A DNA stretch of 47,788 bases from Methylomarinum sp050304855 (GCA_050304855.1 JBNLEI010000280.1:1-47788); one strand, 5' to 3'. Numbered from the stretch's first letter, positions 33,578 to 44,041 are shown. Translations and numbers: made by a program. The notes: generated by a model from the letters alone, not told the origin.

Positions 33578-34645
33578 CTATTCGGATGCGGACTTGCTGT
33601 CTTCGGAAGTACCGCGTAAAAACTCAATTTGTTCCACGCCATTGGGCGCCATATCTTTCATAATCTCCATAAAATCTTTACCGATCAGGCGAATAACCCG
33701 TTGCAGCAAAATGGGCACAGGACTGGAAGGCTCATGTTTTTTATAGTACTCGCAAATGAGATTCAGAGTTCTTCTGACATCTTCGCTGCTATTGATACCG
33801 GCTATGCCGGATGAAACGGAAGTTTTAGCTTGAGGAACCCCACCTTCTCCGATATCGGTACCGGTTTCCGTATCGGCAACAGTTTCGCCGACGTTCAAAC
33901 CGCGTCTTTCCACCCATTCCGATACAATAGCGTCGATTTCCTTCAATAGCTTTCGCAACTCGGCAAAACTGGGGGCGGCGCCAACGCCAACTTGCTCGGT
34001 AACGAAGTTTTCGAGCTCGTTAAGAGATTGCAGACTCGCTGATAACGACTGGGCCGTTGCTAGTAACTGTTCGCCTTCGCAATCTTGAAAAGCGCCGTTA
34101 ATACTGGATAAGTCCGGCGTTTCGTCGCCCGTTTTCGGCGGTGTTTCCTGACCTTCAGCTATCCTCAAATCGCGCAAACTGAACTTTCCGAACGTCCGCG
34201 ACTCCACCATTGCCAATCGCTGTAACGGTTTAAGCGAGGTCTCGAAATCACACAGCGACATCAGAATATTGACCCGCTCTGTAGGATCATTATCGTCATC
34301 GGGGTCCAGTTGCGGATGAATGTCCTGCCAAAAAACGGCGGTCAGTTTATTGATCAAATCCAAACCTTGCGCAAAACCGTATAATCCCTCCAAGGCAGAC
34401 AGCGCACGAAAGTAATAGATCAAAACTCGCAAATCGCGGGTGCGTGCCAGCAAATTTTCAACCGCTTTCCTAACTTCCTTCCAATTAGGCGGTTCGGCCT
34501 CCTGAATGGTATCTCCGATCTGCTGTTCGGGTTTACCCTTTATGGCTTGTTCCAGTGCGATAAATTCAGGATCGTATTCCAGATCTTCGCCACATGGATT
34601 TTCAGCATCAATCTCTTTCAATAAAGCTTCTGTTTCGACACTCAC
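33578..34645 (-). CDS. tssA: T6SS tail assembly protein TssA
   Basis: A 355-residue TssA with the ImpA N-terminal domain: ENPCGEDLEYDPEF, then ETIQEAEPPNWKEV-like TIQEAEPPNWKEVRKAVENLL and the DLRVLIYYFRAL block. The protein ends with the short C-terminal form (LNLICEYYKKHEPSSPVPILLQRVIRL read in parts), which belongs to the TssA class with a small ring-forming C-terminal region. I start at GTG 34645 because AGGGAG lies six bases upstream; the in-frame ATG at 34711 would add 22 residues lacking family similarity. TssA primes and caps the growing tail. Confidence 0.93.
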   Translation of the reverse strand: MSVETEALLKEIDAENPCGEDLEYDPEFIALEQAIKGKPEQQIGDTIQEAEPPNWKEVRKAVENLLARTRDLRVLIYYFRALSALEGLYGFAQGLDLINKLTAVFWQDIHPQLDPDDDNDPTERVNILMSLCDFETSLKPLQRLAMVESRTFGKFSLRDLRIAEGQETPPKTGDETPDLSSINGAFQDCEGEQLLATAQSLSASLQSLNELENFVTEQVGVGAAPSFAELRKLLKEIDAIVSEWVERRGLNVGETVADTETGTDIGEGGVPQAKTSVSSGIAGINSSEDVRRTLNLICEYYKKHEPSSPVPILLQRVIRLIGKDFMEIMKDMAPNGVEQIEFLRGTSEDSKSASE

Positions 34646-34724
34646 TGGTAGCTCCCTATCGACCGCGCAATTGTTAACTGAGCAATGTTTATTTGCTTTC
34701 TGAGTATACACCCAATAAATAAAA

Positions 34725-36302
34725 TTAACACGAATCGTTCCGACTTACTTCCACAACTATAATACTGATGTTATCGCGTGCTTCTCTGGTCATAATTTCC
34801 TGCATTAAAGCATCTGCGGCGTCACTATGATTTTGATTGAGAACACGTTCAATCTCATAAGGACTCAATTCCTTATCGACGCCATCGCTACACAACAATA
34901 ATTTATCGCCGTGTTCGCAATCCACATATAGCAAATCCAACTCCAATCGATCGAATGCCCCGACTGCGCGGGTAATGACGTTATTGGTCTTGACCGACTG
35001 AATGGACGAATAGTCGCTAGTTTCCAACAACGGCGAATCTTCGCTGTGATCGACGGTCAGCTGTTGCAATTGACCATGCCTGAGGCGATATAACCGACTA
35101 TCACCGGCCCAGACACAAGCGAATCTGTCCTGTCCCGCGATTAACGCTACGACAGTACTGCCGACAATCTGATCGCCGTATCGATCGGTTGAAAGCTGAC
35201 GTAGTTGGGCATTAACCTGTAACAAACCGGCTTTTACCCGAATGACCGCTTTTTCCAAATTTTCGCAAGGCCCCAACTTATCCAGCATATCGACAATCAT
35301 ATTGCTAGCAACATCGCCGGCCTGGTGCCCTCCCATGCCGTCAGCGATCACCCATAAGCCCTTTTCTGGCCGTTCAAGCAACGCGTCTTCGTTCAGTTGT
35401 CTGCGTTTACCGCAATTAATCGCCGAACTGGAACGCCAAACCAAAGAACCCGTTATCGGTGTGTTTTGAGAGTTCAGTAAACGATCTTCATCGGTCGCAT
35501 CTTCTTTACTATCTGGCTTCTTATCAACGTCGGGCACGAGCAGCTTTTGTTGGAGATCCCACCCTCGCCCCGATAAACTTCCGGTCAACAAGCCTGAAAA
35601 CGCATGGAGCGGAGGCAGACCTTCACACATCAACATGGCCGGTTTAACGGTCTCAGAACCTTTACTTTGCCACAAGCTAAAGCCGACAAAACAATCGTTG
35701 ATTAAACAATTACTCAATCCTTGTAACTGCTCGACCAACGAGATATCAGCGTTTTGCCCTTGCAAAAAGAAGGCTTTTTTTCCGACTCCAGGTGCCGTCC
35801 GCTCATTGTCATTAACGGAAATGACCGTTTTGTGACGCCAACAAGAGCAATCGATATCTTTTAATAAATTATCCAGTTTCTCGGCCGGCAAATCTTTTTC
35901 CAAAGCGGCTAAAGCGCTAGCTTCCAGTTCGGCAAACCAAGCGTCTATGGCAGGTGAATACAGCGAAAAGCTGCTGAGATCGTTAACGGCAATCGCCACT
36001 GTCAACGGAAAATAACGCCCGACCCTGTCGACGCTCGGCATTACAATGCCCGCCCAGGCGTGTTGTCCGCAAACGCCCGGGGACAGTAAAAATCGCCATA
36101 TAGGACTGGTTAAATAATATTCCAGCCAACGATCTCCTAATTCCTCTTTACTGGCGGAGATGGCACTTTGCAACCAAGAATCCCAACTACTGATAAAGTC
36201 GCGCGGAATGCGACGAGAAACGAAGTCTCCGAGAACCGGTAGCTTTCCGTAAAATCCCGGTGAGGACGTAATATCCTCCATCATCAAATTCTGCTCGGAC
36301 AT
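34725..36302 (-). CDS. TagF-PppA fusion: T6SS-associated protein joined to PP2C phosphatase
   Basis: A 525-residue two-domain protein. Residues 12-250 are TagF (PGFYGKLPVLGDFVSRRIP, SPIWRFLLSPG, VMPSVDRVGRYFPL). After a charged linker (about 255-285), residues 286-525 form a PP2C-family Ser/Thr phosphatase: QLNEDALLE, the metal site VIADGMGGHQAGD near residue 318, VWAGDSRLYRLR and LCSDGV. TagF represses T6SS firing and PppA dephosphorylates the FHA protein in Pseudomonas aeruginosa; in most loci they are separate genes, though fusions are known. Its start overlaps the tssM stop by 19 bases. No PpkA kinase gene is present in this window, so phosphorylation of TagH would need a kinase from elsewhere. 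Confidence 0.93.
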   Translation of the reverse strand: MSEQNLMMEDITSSPGFYGKLPVLGDFVSRRIPRDFISSWDSWLQSAISASKEELGDRWLEYYLTSPIWRFLLSPGVCGQHAWAGIVMPSVDRVGRYFPLTVAIAVNDLSSFSLYSPAIDAWFAELEASALAALEKDLPAEKLDNLLKDIDCSCWRHKTVISVNDNERTAPGVGKKAFFLQGQNADISLVEQLQGLSNCLINDCFVGFSLWQSKGSETVKPAMLMCEGLPPLHAFSGLLTGSLSGRGWDLQQKLLVPDVDKKPDSKEDATDEDRLLNSQNTPITGSLVWRSSSAINCGKRRQLNEDALLERPEKGLWVIADGMGGHQAGDVASNMIVDMLDKLGPCENLEKAVIRVKAGLLQVNAQLRQLSTDRYGDQIVGSTVVALIAGQDRFACVWAGDSRLYRLRHGQLQQLTVDHSEDSPLLETSDYSSIQSVKTNNVITRAVGAFDRLELDLLYVDCEHGDKLLLCSDGVDKELSPYEIERVLNQNHSDAADALMQEIMTREARDNISIIVVEVSRNDSC

Positions 36303-39300
36303 TTAAAACCGGTCAGCTCTTCTGCGACGAACGGATTGATAACGCTGTTCGCTATAAGCTCATACCGAGCCTCCAGGCCTTCCAAGGAAAACGCCACCTG
36401 GAATTTATTGTTAGCTGCCTTCGTAATCTTCATTTTATCGAGCAACCTGAACCAAGCCCAAGCGCCTTCTTCAGATCGACTGAGTTGCCTGCCGTCGAGC
36501 GTTTCGAATCCATATCTAACCAATCCTGCTTGGTTGCCTGGCCATTGAAAAGGCATGCTCCGTGTAGGGCCGTGCCGATAAGTCGTTTGCTGCCCTTCCA
36601 TATTCAACCAGAATTTCGACGCGTTCGCATCAAGATAAATAGGCTTAAGCTGGAACTGAATCTGAGGCAGAGAACCGCCGGACGGAAAAAAAATTTCTTT
36701 AATTTTGGACGCATTCTGAAACTGCTTAAGCGTCGAAGCGGAGATTCCGATCGACTGATTGTCCTGAGAGATCAATTTCCACCGCGTACCGGTAGTATCG
36801 ACAAATTGCTTTAGATGGGTGTTGAAAAACTGATCCAGCAAGCCATTAGGAGCAAAAAACTTTCCGAAGTCCTGTAAAGTGATTTCACTGCGACTGCCTT
36901 TAACCAGTGGATAGCGTCCCTCCAAACCGGCTTTGCACAAGGTTCCCAGCTCGCTTTGCAAAGCCTTGTTCAACTGGCCTTTGACGCCACCGAGAATAAG
37001 CCCCCAGTTTCCGGATGCCAACATTTTGACCCAACCTTGCAGAGGCTGGGGTAAACGCGAGGCCTGTAAATTTAGCTTGGCAATGACGTCATTGCCGCCG
37101 CCACCGCTCCGTTGCATCGCCAAATTCAGGGCGGCTTCACCGGTATTGGATGTACTCCCTAAATCCGCCATATAAACATAAAGCTGTCCAAGGTCGGCGA
37201 TGATCTGATCGATCGGCGTCCCTGAACCGGTTGCTCTGATTTGATTAACTAGCGGAGCAAAATACTGCTCGACTTCTTTACCCGACCGGTCCACGCTGTC
37301 GACATCAACGCCAGCGGTTTTTGCCGCATCAAGCAATTTCTTCATTCGGTCGCCTCCAGCGGATTCGGCGCCCTGTTTCAGCTTGTCAACGGCATCCAAC
37401 GGCGAAGTAGCGGAAACTCGGGTCAACGAAGTTTGCTTATCCAACGCCTGTAATAATTTACGCAATGGAGAATCGATCCCTGAAACCGTTTCCAATACAT
37501 CGATGGATTGATGAATATTGGCGGGTCTGCGGATCCTTAAAACGGCAAGCATATCATTCCAACGCTTGATAAATTCGTTGTAATAATATTTGATTAATTT
37601 GCTTTCTAACTGCTTCGAACTGCCAACTCCCAACACGTTATCATCGCCAAGCACCCAACGCTGCTCAACCGTCTGTTTAGCCAAATCCTTGCTTTCATCG
37701 AGAAAAACTTGATGAAATCCCTGATAAGTAAAGAATCCCGGAATATAAACATCCTCAAGCTTGCCGGAGGCCGGCGAAAAAACCCGGCTACCCCCCATCC
37801 CCAACGCCTCGTGCAACCGGAAATCGTGTTCGTGATTTTGGAGGGCCTCTTCCTTAATCCTCATATAAATCTGCTGCGCAACAGGAATCCGTGTCAAAAT
37901 TTTACGTACTTCCTTAACCAACTGTTCGTCCTTACTCTGAGGCGGCAAGGGCGAGGTTTGCAGTAAAGCGTCCAGATGCACCAGCAGTCGGCTTTCGGTT
38001 TCTTGAGGATAGTTATTGGTCCAATCCACCCTAATCCATGGGCGTATCACTTTGTTATCGGCCTTATCGGTTTCCGCCAACATCAAATAAACCCGCAACA
38101 ATTGATAAAGGATTTCCGGATTATCCGATTCGGACCCCATCAGGCGGTGTTCCAAGCGGGTCTTGATCATCGGCAGGAAGCGTTGTTGCAACAGCTTGAT
38201 ATATGCCGAATCAGCTACAGGTCTGAGTTTATCGCCTTGATACAGCCCCATTCTCATCGTGAGTTCGGCATCCTCTGCCGGATAGGTATCACGCACCCTT
38301 CGCAAAGCATCCATCCGATCCAATAACGGCAAGAAGTCTGTGTTGTTAGCGTCGCTGCTTAATGCCGGCAGATTTTGATAACGTTGAATTCTCTGCTTGA
38401 ACTCTTCAATAAGATGACTGTTTTGAATGAAACTATGTGTCCAAAGTCCAATAACTAAAACCGTTACTAATGCGGCTACCCCATAGAATAGGCGCTGCAT
38501 CAATACGCGCCGGCTTTCCACTTTTTTATTCAGCCCGACCAGCTCCGATTCGGCAAAAATGACTTCCTTTAACAAGCGAGTTAAAAAATAACTCTTACCT
38601 TTGCCGCTGAAAACCGGAATCGCGGTCCGTTGCAGCTTAAAGGTATTGGCCAGTACGCCCATCAAACGATCGATTGGAGTACCTTCCTGAGTTCCACTGG
38701 TCAAATAGACCCCGCGTAATAAAGGGGGTGTTTCGTAGCGGTTACCGGCAAAACAATCTTGAAGGAAAGCGACAATCGGATCTTTTAACAAAGCCATGCG
38801 CTGAGGAAAACCGAATATCAACTGTCTTCGACTCAGGTCCCGCTCTTCTTGCATGCGTCTGTTCAAACCTTGATTCAACCGGCTCAACAATTGTTGATAA
38901 TGATCGGCATATTGCGCCAGGGAGTTGCTTTCTCTTTCTTCGTCAATATCGGTAAAAGTTACGCCCCAAACTTGAGCCCGCTCCTCCTTACTCAAATCGG
39001 CGAAAAAATCCGTAAACCCAGCCACCAAATCCGCTTTGGTAAACATCATATATACCGGGACTCGTATGCCTAACTGCTCGTTCAGTTCTTTAATTCTTTG
39101 CCTGATTGCTCGAGCATGCACCGATCTTTCCTCATCGGTGAACTTGAGTAAATCGGAAAGACTCATCGCCACCAACACACCGTTTAACGGCCTTCGTGGT
39201 CGATACTTCTTAAGTAAATCGAGGAAGCCCGACCAAGCCGCTTTGTCGGTCGCTTCATGGCTGTCCTGTGTCGTGTAACGTCCGGCCGTATCCAGCAATA

Positions 39301-39847
39301 CGGCTTGATCGGTGAACCACCAATCACAGTTACGGGTGCCGCCCACGCCTTGCACTGCATTTTTGCCAAAGCGCTCGGCTAATGGAAATTCCAATCCCGA
39401 GTTAATCAGCGCAGTCGTTTTACCGGATCCGGGCGGTCCGATAATGATATACCAAGGCAATTCGTAGAGATAAAACTTGCCGCCGCCGGTTTTGTGTTTG
39501 GAGGTTTTTAGTGTTTGAAGGGCTCCGTCGAAATTGCTTTTCAGTTCTCCAACCTCCTGATCCGCGCCTTCAGCACCCGGCACCTCGGTAGTGTCCGATG
39601 ACGCAGCTAATTCATCGGCCATCTTCGCATTGGTTTTACCGGCTTTAACCTGCAACCTCAAGATATTGAGTAGCCAACAGATAAAAATAATCAGAATGGC
39701 AATCCAACGGGACAGTTCAGATTCCAGCAGTATTTTTCCGCCGATAGCAATTAAAGGTCCTAAAAACCAAATAAGCAAACACAGTGCGGTAATGCCGATA
39801 AACTGAATAACCCACTTATTCTTAAAGAAATTAACAATTTTCTTCAC
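36284..39847 (-). CDS. tssM: T6SS inner-membrane scaffold TssM (IcmF)
   Basis: A 1187-residue IcmF-family protein. Two transmembrane segments lie near residues 13-40 and 44-65, and a third near 455-475 (AALVTVLVIGLWTHSF). The cytoplasmic NTPase-like domain has an intact Walker A, GPPGSGKTTALINSG (about residue 138), and the G4-like TKAD. The long periplasmic part ends with the conserved TssM C-terminal region (PFQWPG, GAWAWFRLLDK) that contacts TssJ. Length is normal (1100-1250). It lies between tssL and tagF-pppA. Confidence 0.97.
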   Translation of the reverse strand: MKKIVNFFKNKWVIQFIGITALCLLIWFLGPLIAIGGKILLESELSRWIAILIIFICWLLNILRLQVKAGKTNAKMADELAASSDTTEVPGAEGADQEVGELKSNFDGALQTLKTSKHKTGGGKFYLYELPWYIIIGPPGSGKTTALINSGLEFPLAERFGKNAVQGVGGTRNCDWWFTDQAVLLDTAGRYTTQDSHEATDKAAWSGFLDLLKKYRPRRPLNGVLVAMSLSDLLKFTDEERSVHARAIRQRIKELNEQLGIRVPVYMMFTKADLVAGFTDFFADLSKEERAQVWGVTFTDIDEERESNSLAQYADHYQQLLSRLNQGLNRRMQEERDLSRRQLIFGFPQRMALLKDPIVAFLQDCFAGNRYETPPLLRGVYLTSGTQEGTPIDRLMGVLANTFKLQRTAIPVFSGKGKSYFLTRLLKEVIFAESELVGLNKKVESRRVLMQRLFYGVAALVTVLVIGLWTHSFIQNSHLIEEFKQRIQRYQNLPALSSDANNTDFLPLLDRMDALRRVRDTYPAEDAELTMRMGLYQGDKLRPVADSAYIKLLQQRFLPMIKTRLEHRLMGSESDNPEILYQLLRVYLMLAETDKADNKVIRPWIRVDWTNNYPQETESRLLVHLDALLQTSPLPPQSKDEQLVKEVRKILTRIPVAQQIYMRIKEEALQNHEHDFRLHEALGMGGSRVFSPASGKLEDVYIPGFFTYQGFHQVFLDESKDLAKQTVEQRWVLGDDNVLGVGSSKQLESKLIKYYYNEFIKRWNDMLAVLRIRRPANIHQSIDVLETVSGIDSPLRKLLQALDKQTSLTRVSATSPLDAVDKLKQGAESAGGDRMKKLLDAAKTAGVDVDSVDRSGKEVEQYFAPLVNQIRATGSGTPIDQIIADLGQLYVYMADLGSTSNTGEAALNLAMQRSGGGGNDVIAKLNLQASRLPQPLQGWVKMLASGNWGLILGGVKGQLNKALQSELGTLCKAGLEGRYPLVKGSRSEITLQDFGKFFAPNGLLDQFFNTHLKQFVDTTGTRWKLISQDNQSIGISASTLKQFQNASKIKEIFFPSGGSLPQIQFQLKPIYLDANASKFWLNMEGQQTTYRHGPTRSMPFQWPGNQAGLVRYGFETLDGRQLSRSEEGAWAWFRLLDKMKITKAANNKFQVAFSLEGLEARYELIANSVINPFVAEELTGFKCPSRI

Positions 39848-39859
39848 AACGGCCCTTTA

Positions 39860-41203
39860 TTAAAAATTAATTTCCACTCGCCGATTCATTGCTCTGTGCT
39901 CGGCTGTATCGTTCGGCACCAGGCTTTGTGTATCCGCCCGTCCTTCTGCAGTGATCTTGTTTTTTTGATTCGGATCGCGCCTCAATACCTCGGCCACAGC
40001 TTGGGCTCGAGCACGGGACAGATCCCAATTGGATGGAAACCGGGCCGTGAAAATAGGCACGTTGTCGGTATGGCCGACGACCGTTATCGGCGTTAAAACT
40101 ATTTCCAATGCTTGGCTGATCCGTGTCAATAACGGCTGATATTCATCACGGATGCGATCGGAACCGGAAGCAAAAAAATTCGTGGCCAAAATCCGGATCA
40201 AGGCTTTCCCGTTGTCGTCGACCACTGCAACTTTTTTCTGCTTAATTTCGGGATCGAGGAATAACCTGACTTTTTCCAGCACTGTCGGTTCGACAACTGC
40301 CGGAATTTCAAGTTGAGGTGTCACAACGACAACCGGTGCAGCTGCGGGAGCTTTGATGGCGTCGCTCACCTGATACAACTGTCCCATCAACGGCCCCGAA
40401 CGCTGATTGATGGCGTACAGAAAAGCCAAAAACATTAGCATTAAAAGTAATGCCGCCGCTACGCCAATGACCCATAACGGAATGTATTTCTGCAATATAT
40501 TACGCTTATCGACAATACCTCTCCATTGCAGCGAAAGCTCCCTTTCGTAGTCACCCTTTTGTCTCTGAATGACCCGGTAAAGATTTTCCCTAACGTCCTG
40601 CAATCGGTCCTGCCCCTGGGGCAAAACCCGATATTTACCCTCGAACCCGAGACTCAGGCAGCAATAAAATACCTCTAACAAATCCAAGTAAGTTCCCGGT
40701 CGTGAAATGATATTGCTTAACACTTGAAAAAACTTCTCACCGCCCCAGGACTCTTTATGAAAAGTAATCAACATCCCTTGCGTACTCCAAATACTGTTTC
40801 CTCCCCAAGGCGTATTCAGCACCACCTCGTCCACTAATGAACATAATATGTATCGTGCGGTTTGAGTTTGTTCAGGAGAACATCCCTTGCCTCTGGCCTG
40901 AAGATCGAAGGCTTTGATTTCATTAATCACTGCGTTCCGAAGACCGGGGATATCGTGATGGGAAGCGCTATTACGCAATTGCATGACCAAGGCGAGCAAC
41001 GGCAAAGCGCAGCCGAGTAAGCGGTTATTTTCAGATTGTAGACTCAAACGTTCCTGTATGCCCTCTTCGGGAGCCGAAACAGGAGGTAAATGTGCCGAGG
41101 ACGGTTGTGCTGGGGCCTGTGGTTGACGATGACGACCGGGAGATGGCTTTAAAACAGTCTTGTCGTCATCCAAATAATTACCGAAGGGATCATCTTGATT
41201 CAC
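39860..41203 (-). CDS. tssL: T6SS inner-membrane protein TssL with C-terminal OmpA/peptidoglycan-binding domain
   Basis: A 447-residue TssL (DotU family). The cytoplasmic hook domain spans about residues 55-235 (CSLVDEVVLNTPWGG, SWGGEKFFQVL, CLSLGFEGKYR), and one transmembrane helix lies at 243-264 (PLWVIGVAAALLLMLMFLAF). The periplasmic OmpA-like domain covers about 335-447, with VVGHTDNVPI, NWDLSRARAQAVAEVL and AMNRRVEI. The peptidoglycan-binding extension occurs in a subset of systems, where it replaces a separate anchor such as TagL. It works with TssM and TssJ. No TagL gene is seen here, consistent with the fusion. Confidence 0.97.
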   Translation of the reverse strand: MNQDDPFGNYLDDDKTVLKPSPGRHRQPQAPAQPSSAHLPPVSAPEEGIQERLSLQSENNRLLGCALPLLALVMQLRNSASHHDIPGLRNAVINEIKAFDLQARGKGCSPEQTQTARYILCSLVDEVVLNTPWGGNSIWSTQGMLITFHKESWGGEKFFQVLSNIISRPGTYLDLLEVFYCCLSLGFEGKYRVLPQGQDRLQDVRENLYRVIQRQKGDYERELSLQWRGIVDKRNILQKYIPLWVIGVAAALLLMLMFLAFLYAINQRSGPLMGQLYQVSDAIKAPAAAPVVVVTPQLEIPAVVEPTVLEKVRLFLDPEIKQKKVAVVDDNGKALIRILATNFFASGSDRIRDEYQPLLTRISQALEIVLTPITVVGHTDNVPIFTARFPSNWDLSRARAQAVAEVLRRDPNQKNKITAEGRADTQSLVPNDTAEHRAMNRRVEINF

Positions 41204-41209
41204 GTTTCA

Positions 41210-42547
41210 TCACCCGTTTTTGATTGCCCAAAACTCAATTTCCAATCCAGGGAAATCGCCGCCGATATGAATCGCGAAACCGCCAGACTTATGCATTTGT
41301 TTCCAAAGCTCGCCTTGTTTGTTCAATTCAAAATAAGAAAAGCCGGCATGATAGGGAATTTGTCTAGGAGCGACTGGCAGTGAATGAACAGTGATTCCAG
41401 GCAAGGCCGATCGGACCAATTGTTGAATTTGTTCGACCGGCCCAATTTTGACTTGTCCCGGAAAACGACTGCGCAACTGCTCAGACGAGACTTGCGCATT
41501 AACTGCCAGCACGAAATATGCGCTATCCAGCAAATGATAATCGGGTATTTTAGCAGCCCGCGTTCCATATTTTGGAGGCGTCAACGGAATCGGAATAGCA
41601 TTCTGTTCCAACACCATGCTGAGGCAATCCCTGATTTCTTCCATGACATAAGAAAAAGTCTTTTGTAGATCTTCGTGTTCGTAGGGCGGCAGCGCAACCG
41701 GTCGCTTGTTACTCTTGGAATAAGTCGATAATTCACCGGCTAGCTGAACGGCAATACGGTAAAACTGCTCCGGATGCAACGAAGCGATATTTTGTATATG
41801 GTTGAATAGAGGTTCAATCCGGTTTACTACTTGCAACAGCAAAAAGTCCGAAATTTCCGCCACCCCGCCTCTCCCGGCTTCCGATGCACGTCCACCCAAC
41901 GCTTCTCCGCGAGTATGCAATAATCCTGAAATCTCCTTGATGAAATCCTGCAATCGATTAACAGCGTGACAATTAATCGCGGGCGAAATGTACTCTTCAT
42001 CCAGAATAATATTTTTATCGACCCGCGACTCGATGACTCTGGCTACACCGATGCAGATATATCCGGCCCGCTCCTGATTCTCCAATAACAACCGACAGTT
42101 CAACTTACCAATTAGGACTGTCGAAGTTTCATTGCTATTGCTATTATGATCCCTGACTTCGGTTTCGTAAGCATGATAACGAGCCAAATTATTGGGTTTT
42201 TCTTGACTGTCTATCTCCACAGAGCCTTCCAGACGTGCCGGAAAAGCCAGATAAACAATGCAATTTTGAACATCGGTGGGAATTTCTATCGGCGCCGGCA
42301 AATCGTCGTCAACTGGCAAATTGAAAGGTGTGCCATCGGGGAAAACACCACTGCATTCGGCCAATGCAAATTTTCCCATAGCCAGTTGCCGTTGATCTAT
42401 TCTCAGCTTGCTCACTCCCCAATCATAGCACTGCAATCCCTCGCAACGCCCTCGCACCAGCGCCTCTACATAACGATCGTGCTGTTGAAAGTGCTGCGGC
42501 CGCAAAAACATTCCTTCGGACCAGACAACCCGATTATTTTCAGACAT
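41210..42547 (-). CDS. tssK: T6SS baseplate subunit TssK
   Basis: A 445-residue TssK (ImpJ/VasE). The N-terminal VVWSEGMFLRPQHFQQHDRY is diagnostic of the shell domain; the C-terminal part (QIPYHAGFSYFELNKQGELW, read in parts) is the TssM/TssL-binding region. TssK trimers link the baseplate to the membrane complex and resemble phage receptor-binding proteins. It lies between tagH and tssL with gaps of nine and six bases. Length matches the family (about 440-450). Confidence 0.97.
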   Translation of the reverse strand: MSENNRVVWSEGMFLRPQHFQQHDRYVEALVRGRCEGLQCYDWGVSKLRIDQRQLAMGKFALAECSGVFPDGTPFNLPVDDDLPAPIEIPTDVQNCIVYLAFPARLEGSVEIDSQEKPNNLARYHAYETEVRDHNSNSNETSTVLIGKLNCRLLLENQERAGYICIGVARVIESRVDKNIILDEEYISPAINCHAVNRLQDFIKEISGLLHTRGEALGGRASEAGRGGVAEISDFLLLQVVNRIEPLFNHIQNIASLHPEQFYRIAVQLAGELSTYSKSNKRPVALPPYEHEDLQKTFSYVMEEIRDCLSMVLEQNAIPIPLTPPKYGTRAAKIPDYHLLDSAYFVLAVNAQVSSEQLRSRFPGQVKIGPVEQIQQLVRSALPGITVHSLPVAPRQIPYHAGFSYFELNKQGELWKQMHKSGGFAIHIGGDFPGLEIEFWAIKNG

Positions 42548-42556
42548 ATTCTTCTC

Positions 42557-43987
42557 TTAATTGTTGTTATGTTTGACCGACATAATCTGTTTCATCTGCT
42601 GCTCGTAGGCGTCAGCAAATGCATCTCCATAAAAATCATCAACTGCATTTTCCGACAAACGGGCATATATTTCGCAGTATTTATCCCAACATTTAGCTTT
42701 TTTATTCAACACCAAACCTTCTTCATATTGTTTTTCAATTCTATTTGGATCGAATTGTTTCAAAATTTCCAACAAAGAAGCCTGAATACCGGCTTGTATC
42801 GCCATTTGATGGTTTAAGATATCCTGAAATCCTTCATCGATAGCATCCACCGACTTCTTAAACCCTCCCTGACCGTCATTCATCAAATGACGTAACGCTT
42901 CATCGGTGGTTACCGAAAACTTTAACGGGTTGTTGTCGGTTTTTTTGATCGTGGTTACGCTCACTCTGAACAGACTTTTGAACTCGGCCCGGCTGCGTAA
43001 GACAGCTACAGTACTTTCGGTAAATTGCCTGAACATGGAACCGACGCGACGGATAATGTCTTGCTGACGGGCTGATTCGAAATCGGTTGATTGCAATCCG
43101 GCTCCTTGTAAAAAGGCTTGAAAGAGGCCAGAACTGCTATCGCGGGACCTGGGGGGTGACACTTGCGGCACATCGACAGCGGACACTGCATCGCTGGAAG
43201 CGGTATCATCAGGGGCCAACAAAGCATCTTCGGTTTGACCGGCATCACCGCCGTCCAGTAAAGCATTATCTTGATTTTTGAAGTAATCGGCTTCAGTCGG
43301 TTCAGCTGCATGCTCGGTTGCCGGCTCTAAATTGAACAGCTCTTCAAAATTAAAATCCTCGGGGATCTCGTCATTGGCATGTCTTTCACCCGTCGGCTCC
43401 GGCGGAATGAAGCTATCGTGCAAAGCCGAAAAATTTTGATTGGATTCCGTTGAAGGAACAAAATCCTCCTGTTGATCCGAATCCGTCAGAAAAGGATTAT
43501 CTTCATCTTCAGATGCAAAAGGGTTTTCGTGAAACCCTGAATCAGCCTGGCTCCCATTCCCGGACAGGTTTAGCAATGCATTTTCTTCACCGAAAGGATT
43601 GAGATCCGATTCGGCAGGAGTTTGCTGCTCATTGAAACCAGGAAAATCCGTTGAAGCTTCAGCGCTTTCAGGCAGGATGTTGACTAAAATCTCATAGTCA
43701 CCCATCCGCAACAGCATCCCGTCAAACAACGTAATTGAAGCGTTATTGATCGGGGTAGGATTGTTGTCAACGTAAGTTCCACCTAAACTGGTATCTGATA
43801 ATATGAAGGTATCGTTATCATAACTGATATTTGCATGGTGTCTGGAAACAACTTTTTCTTTATCGGGTAATGCCAAATCACACGAGTCCTGACGACCTAT
43901 GGTGCCCCCATCTCTGCCGATTACGACAGCTTCGTTATGGTCATAAGGCTGTCCTTTGAACGAAACGATTTTTAACGATACTGGCAT
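42557..43987 (-). CDS. tagH: T6SS FHA-domain protein TagH
   Basis: A 476-residue protein with an N-terminal FHA domain (about residues 20-95: IGRQDSCDLALPD, SRHHANISY, LSDTSLGGTYVDN), a low-complexity acidic middle (about 100-280) and the conserved C-terminal T6SS domain (about 285-476). FHA domains bind phosphothreonine, and in Pseudomonas Fha1 is the target of PpkA and PppA. The acidic middle is rich in Asp, Glu, Asn and Ser and likely disordered. It is the first gene of the minus-strand operon and is separated from the divergent tssJ by 196 bases. Confidence 0.95.
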   Translation of the reverse strand: MPVSLKIVSFKGQPYDHNEAVVIGRDGGTIGRQDSCDLALPDKEKVVSRHHANISYDNDTFILSDTSLGGTYVDNNPTPINNASITLFDGMLLRMGDYEILVNILPESAEASTDFPGFNEQQTPAESDLNPFGEENALLNLSGNGSQADSGFHENPFASEDEDNPFLTDSDQQEDFVPSTESNQNFSALHDSFIPPEPTGERHANDEIPEDFNFEELFNLEPATEHAAEPTEADYFKNQDNALLDGGDAGQTEDALLAPDDTASSDAVSAVDVPQVSPPRSRDSSSGLFQAFLQGAGLQSTDFESARQQDIIRRVGSMFRQFTESTVAVLRSRAEFKSLFRVSVTTIKKTDNNPLKFSVTTDEALRHLMNDGQGGFKKSVDAIDEGFQDILNHQMAIQAGIQASLLEILKQFDPNRIEKQYEEGLVLNKKAKCWDKYCEIYARLSENAVDDFYGDAFADAYEQQMKQIMSVKHNNN

Positions 43988-44041
43988 ATACAGCGGTTAT
44001 TATCTGTTAGAGTTATTATGTAATGTGGACATCGGCAGCTA

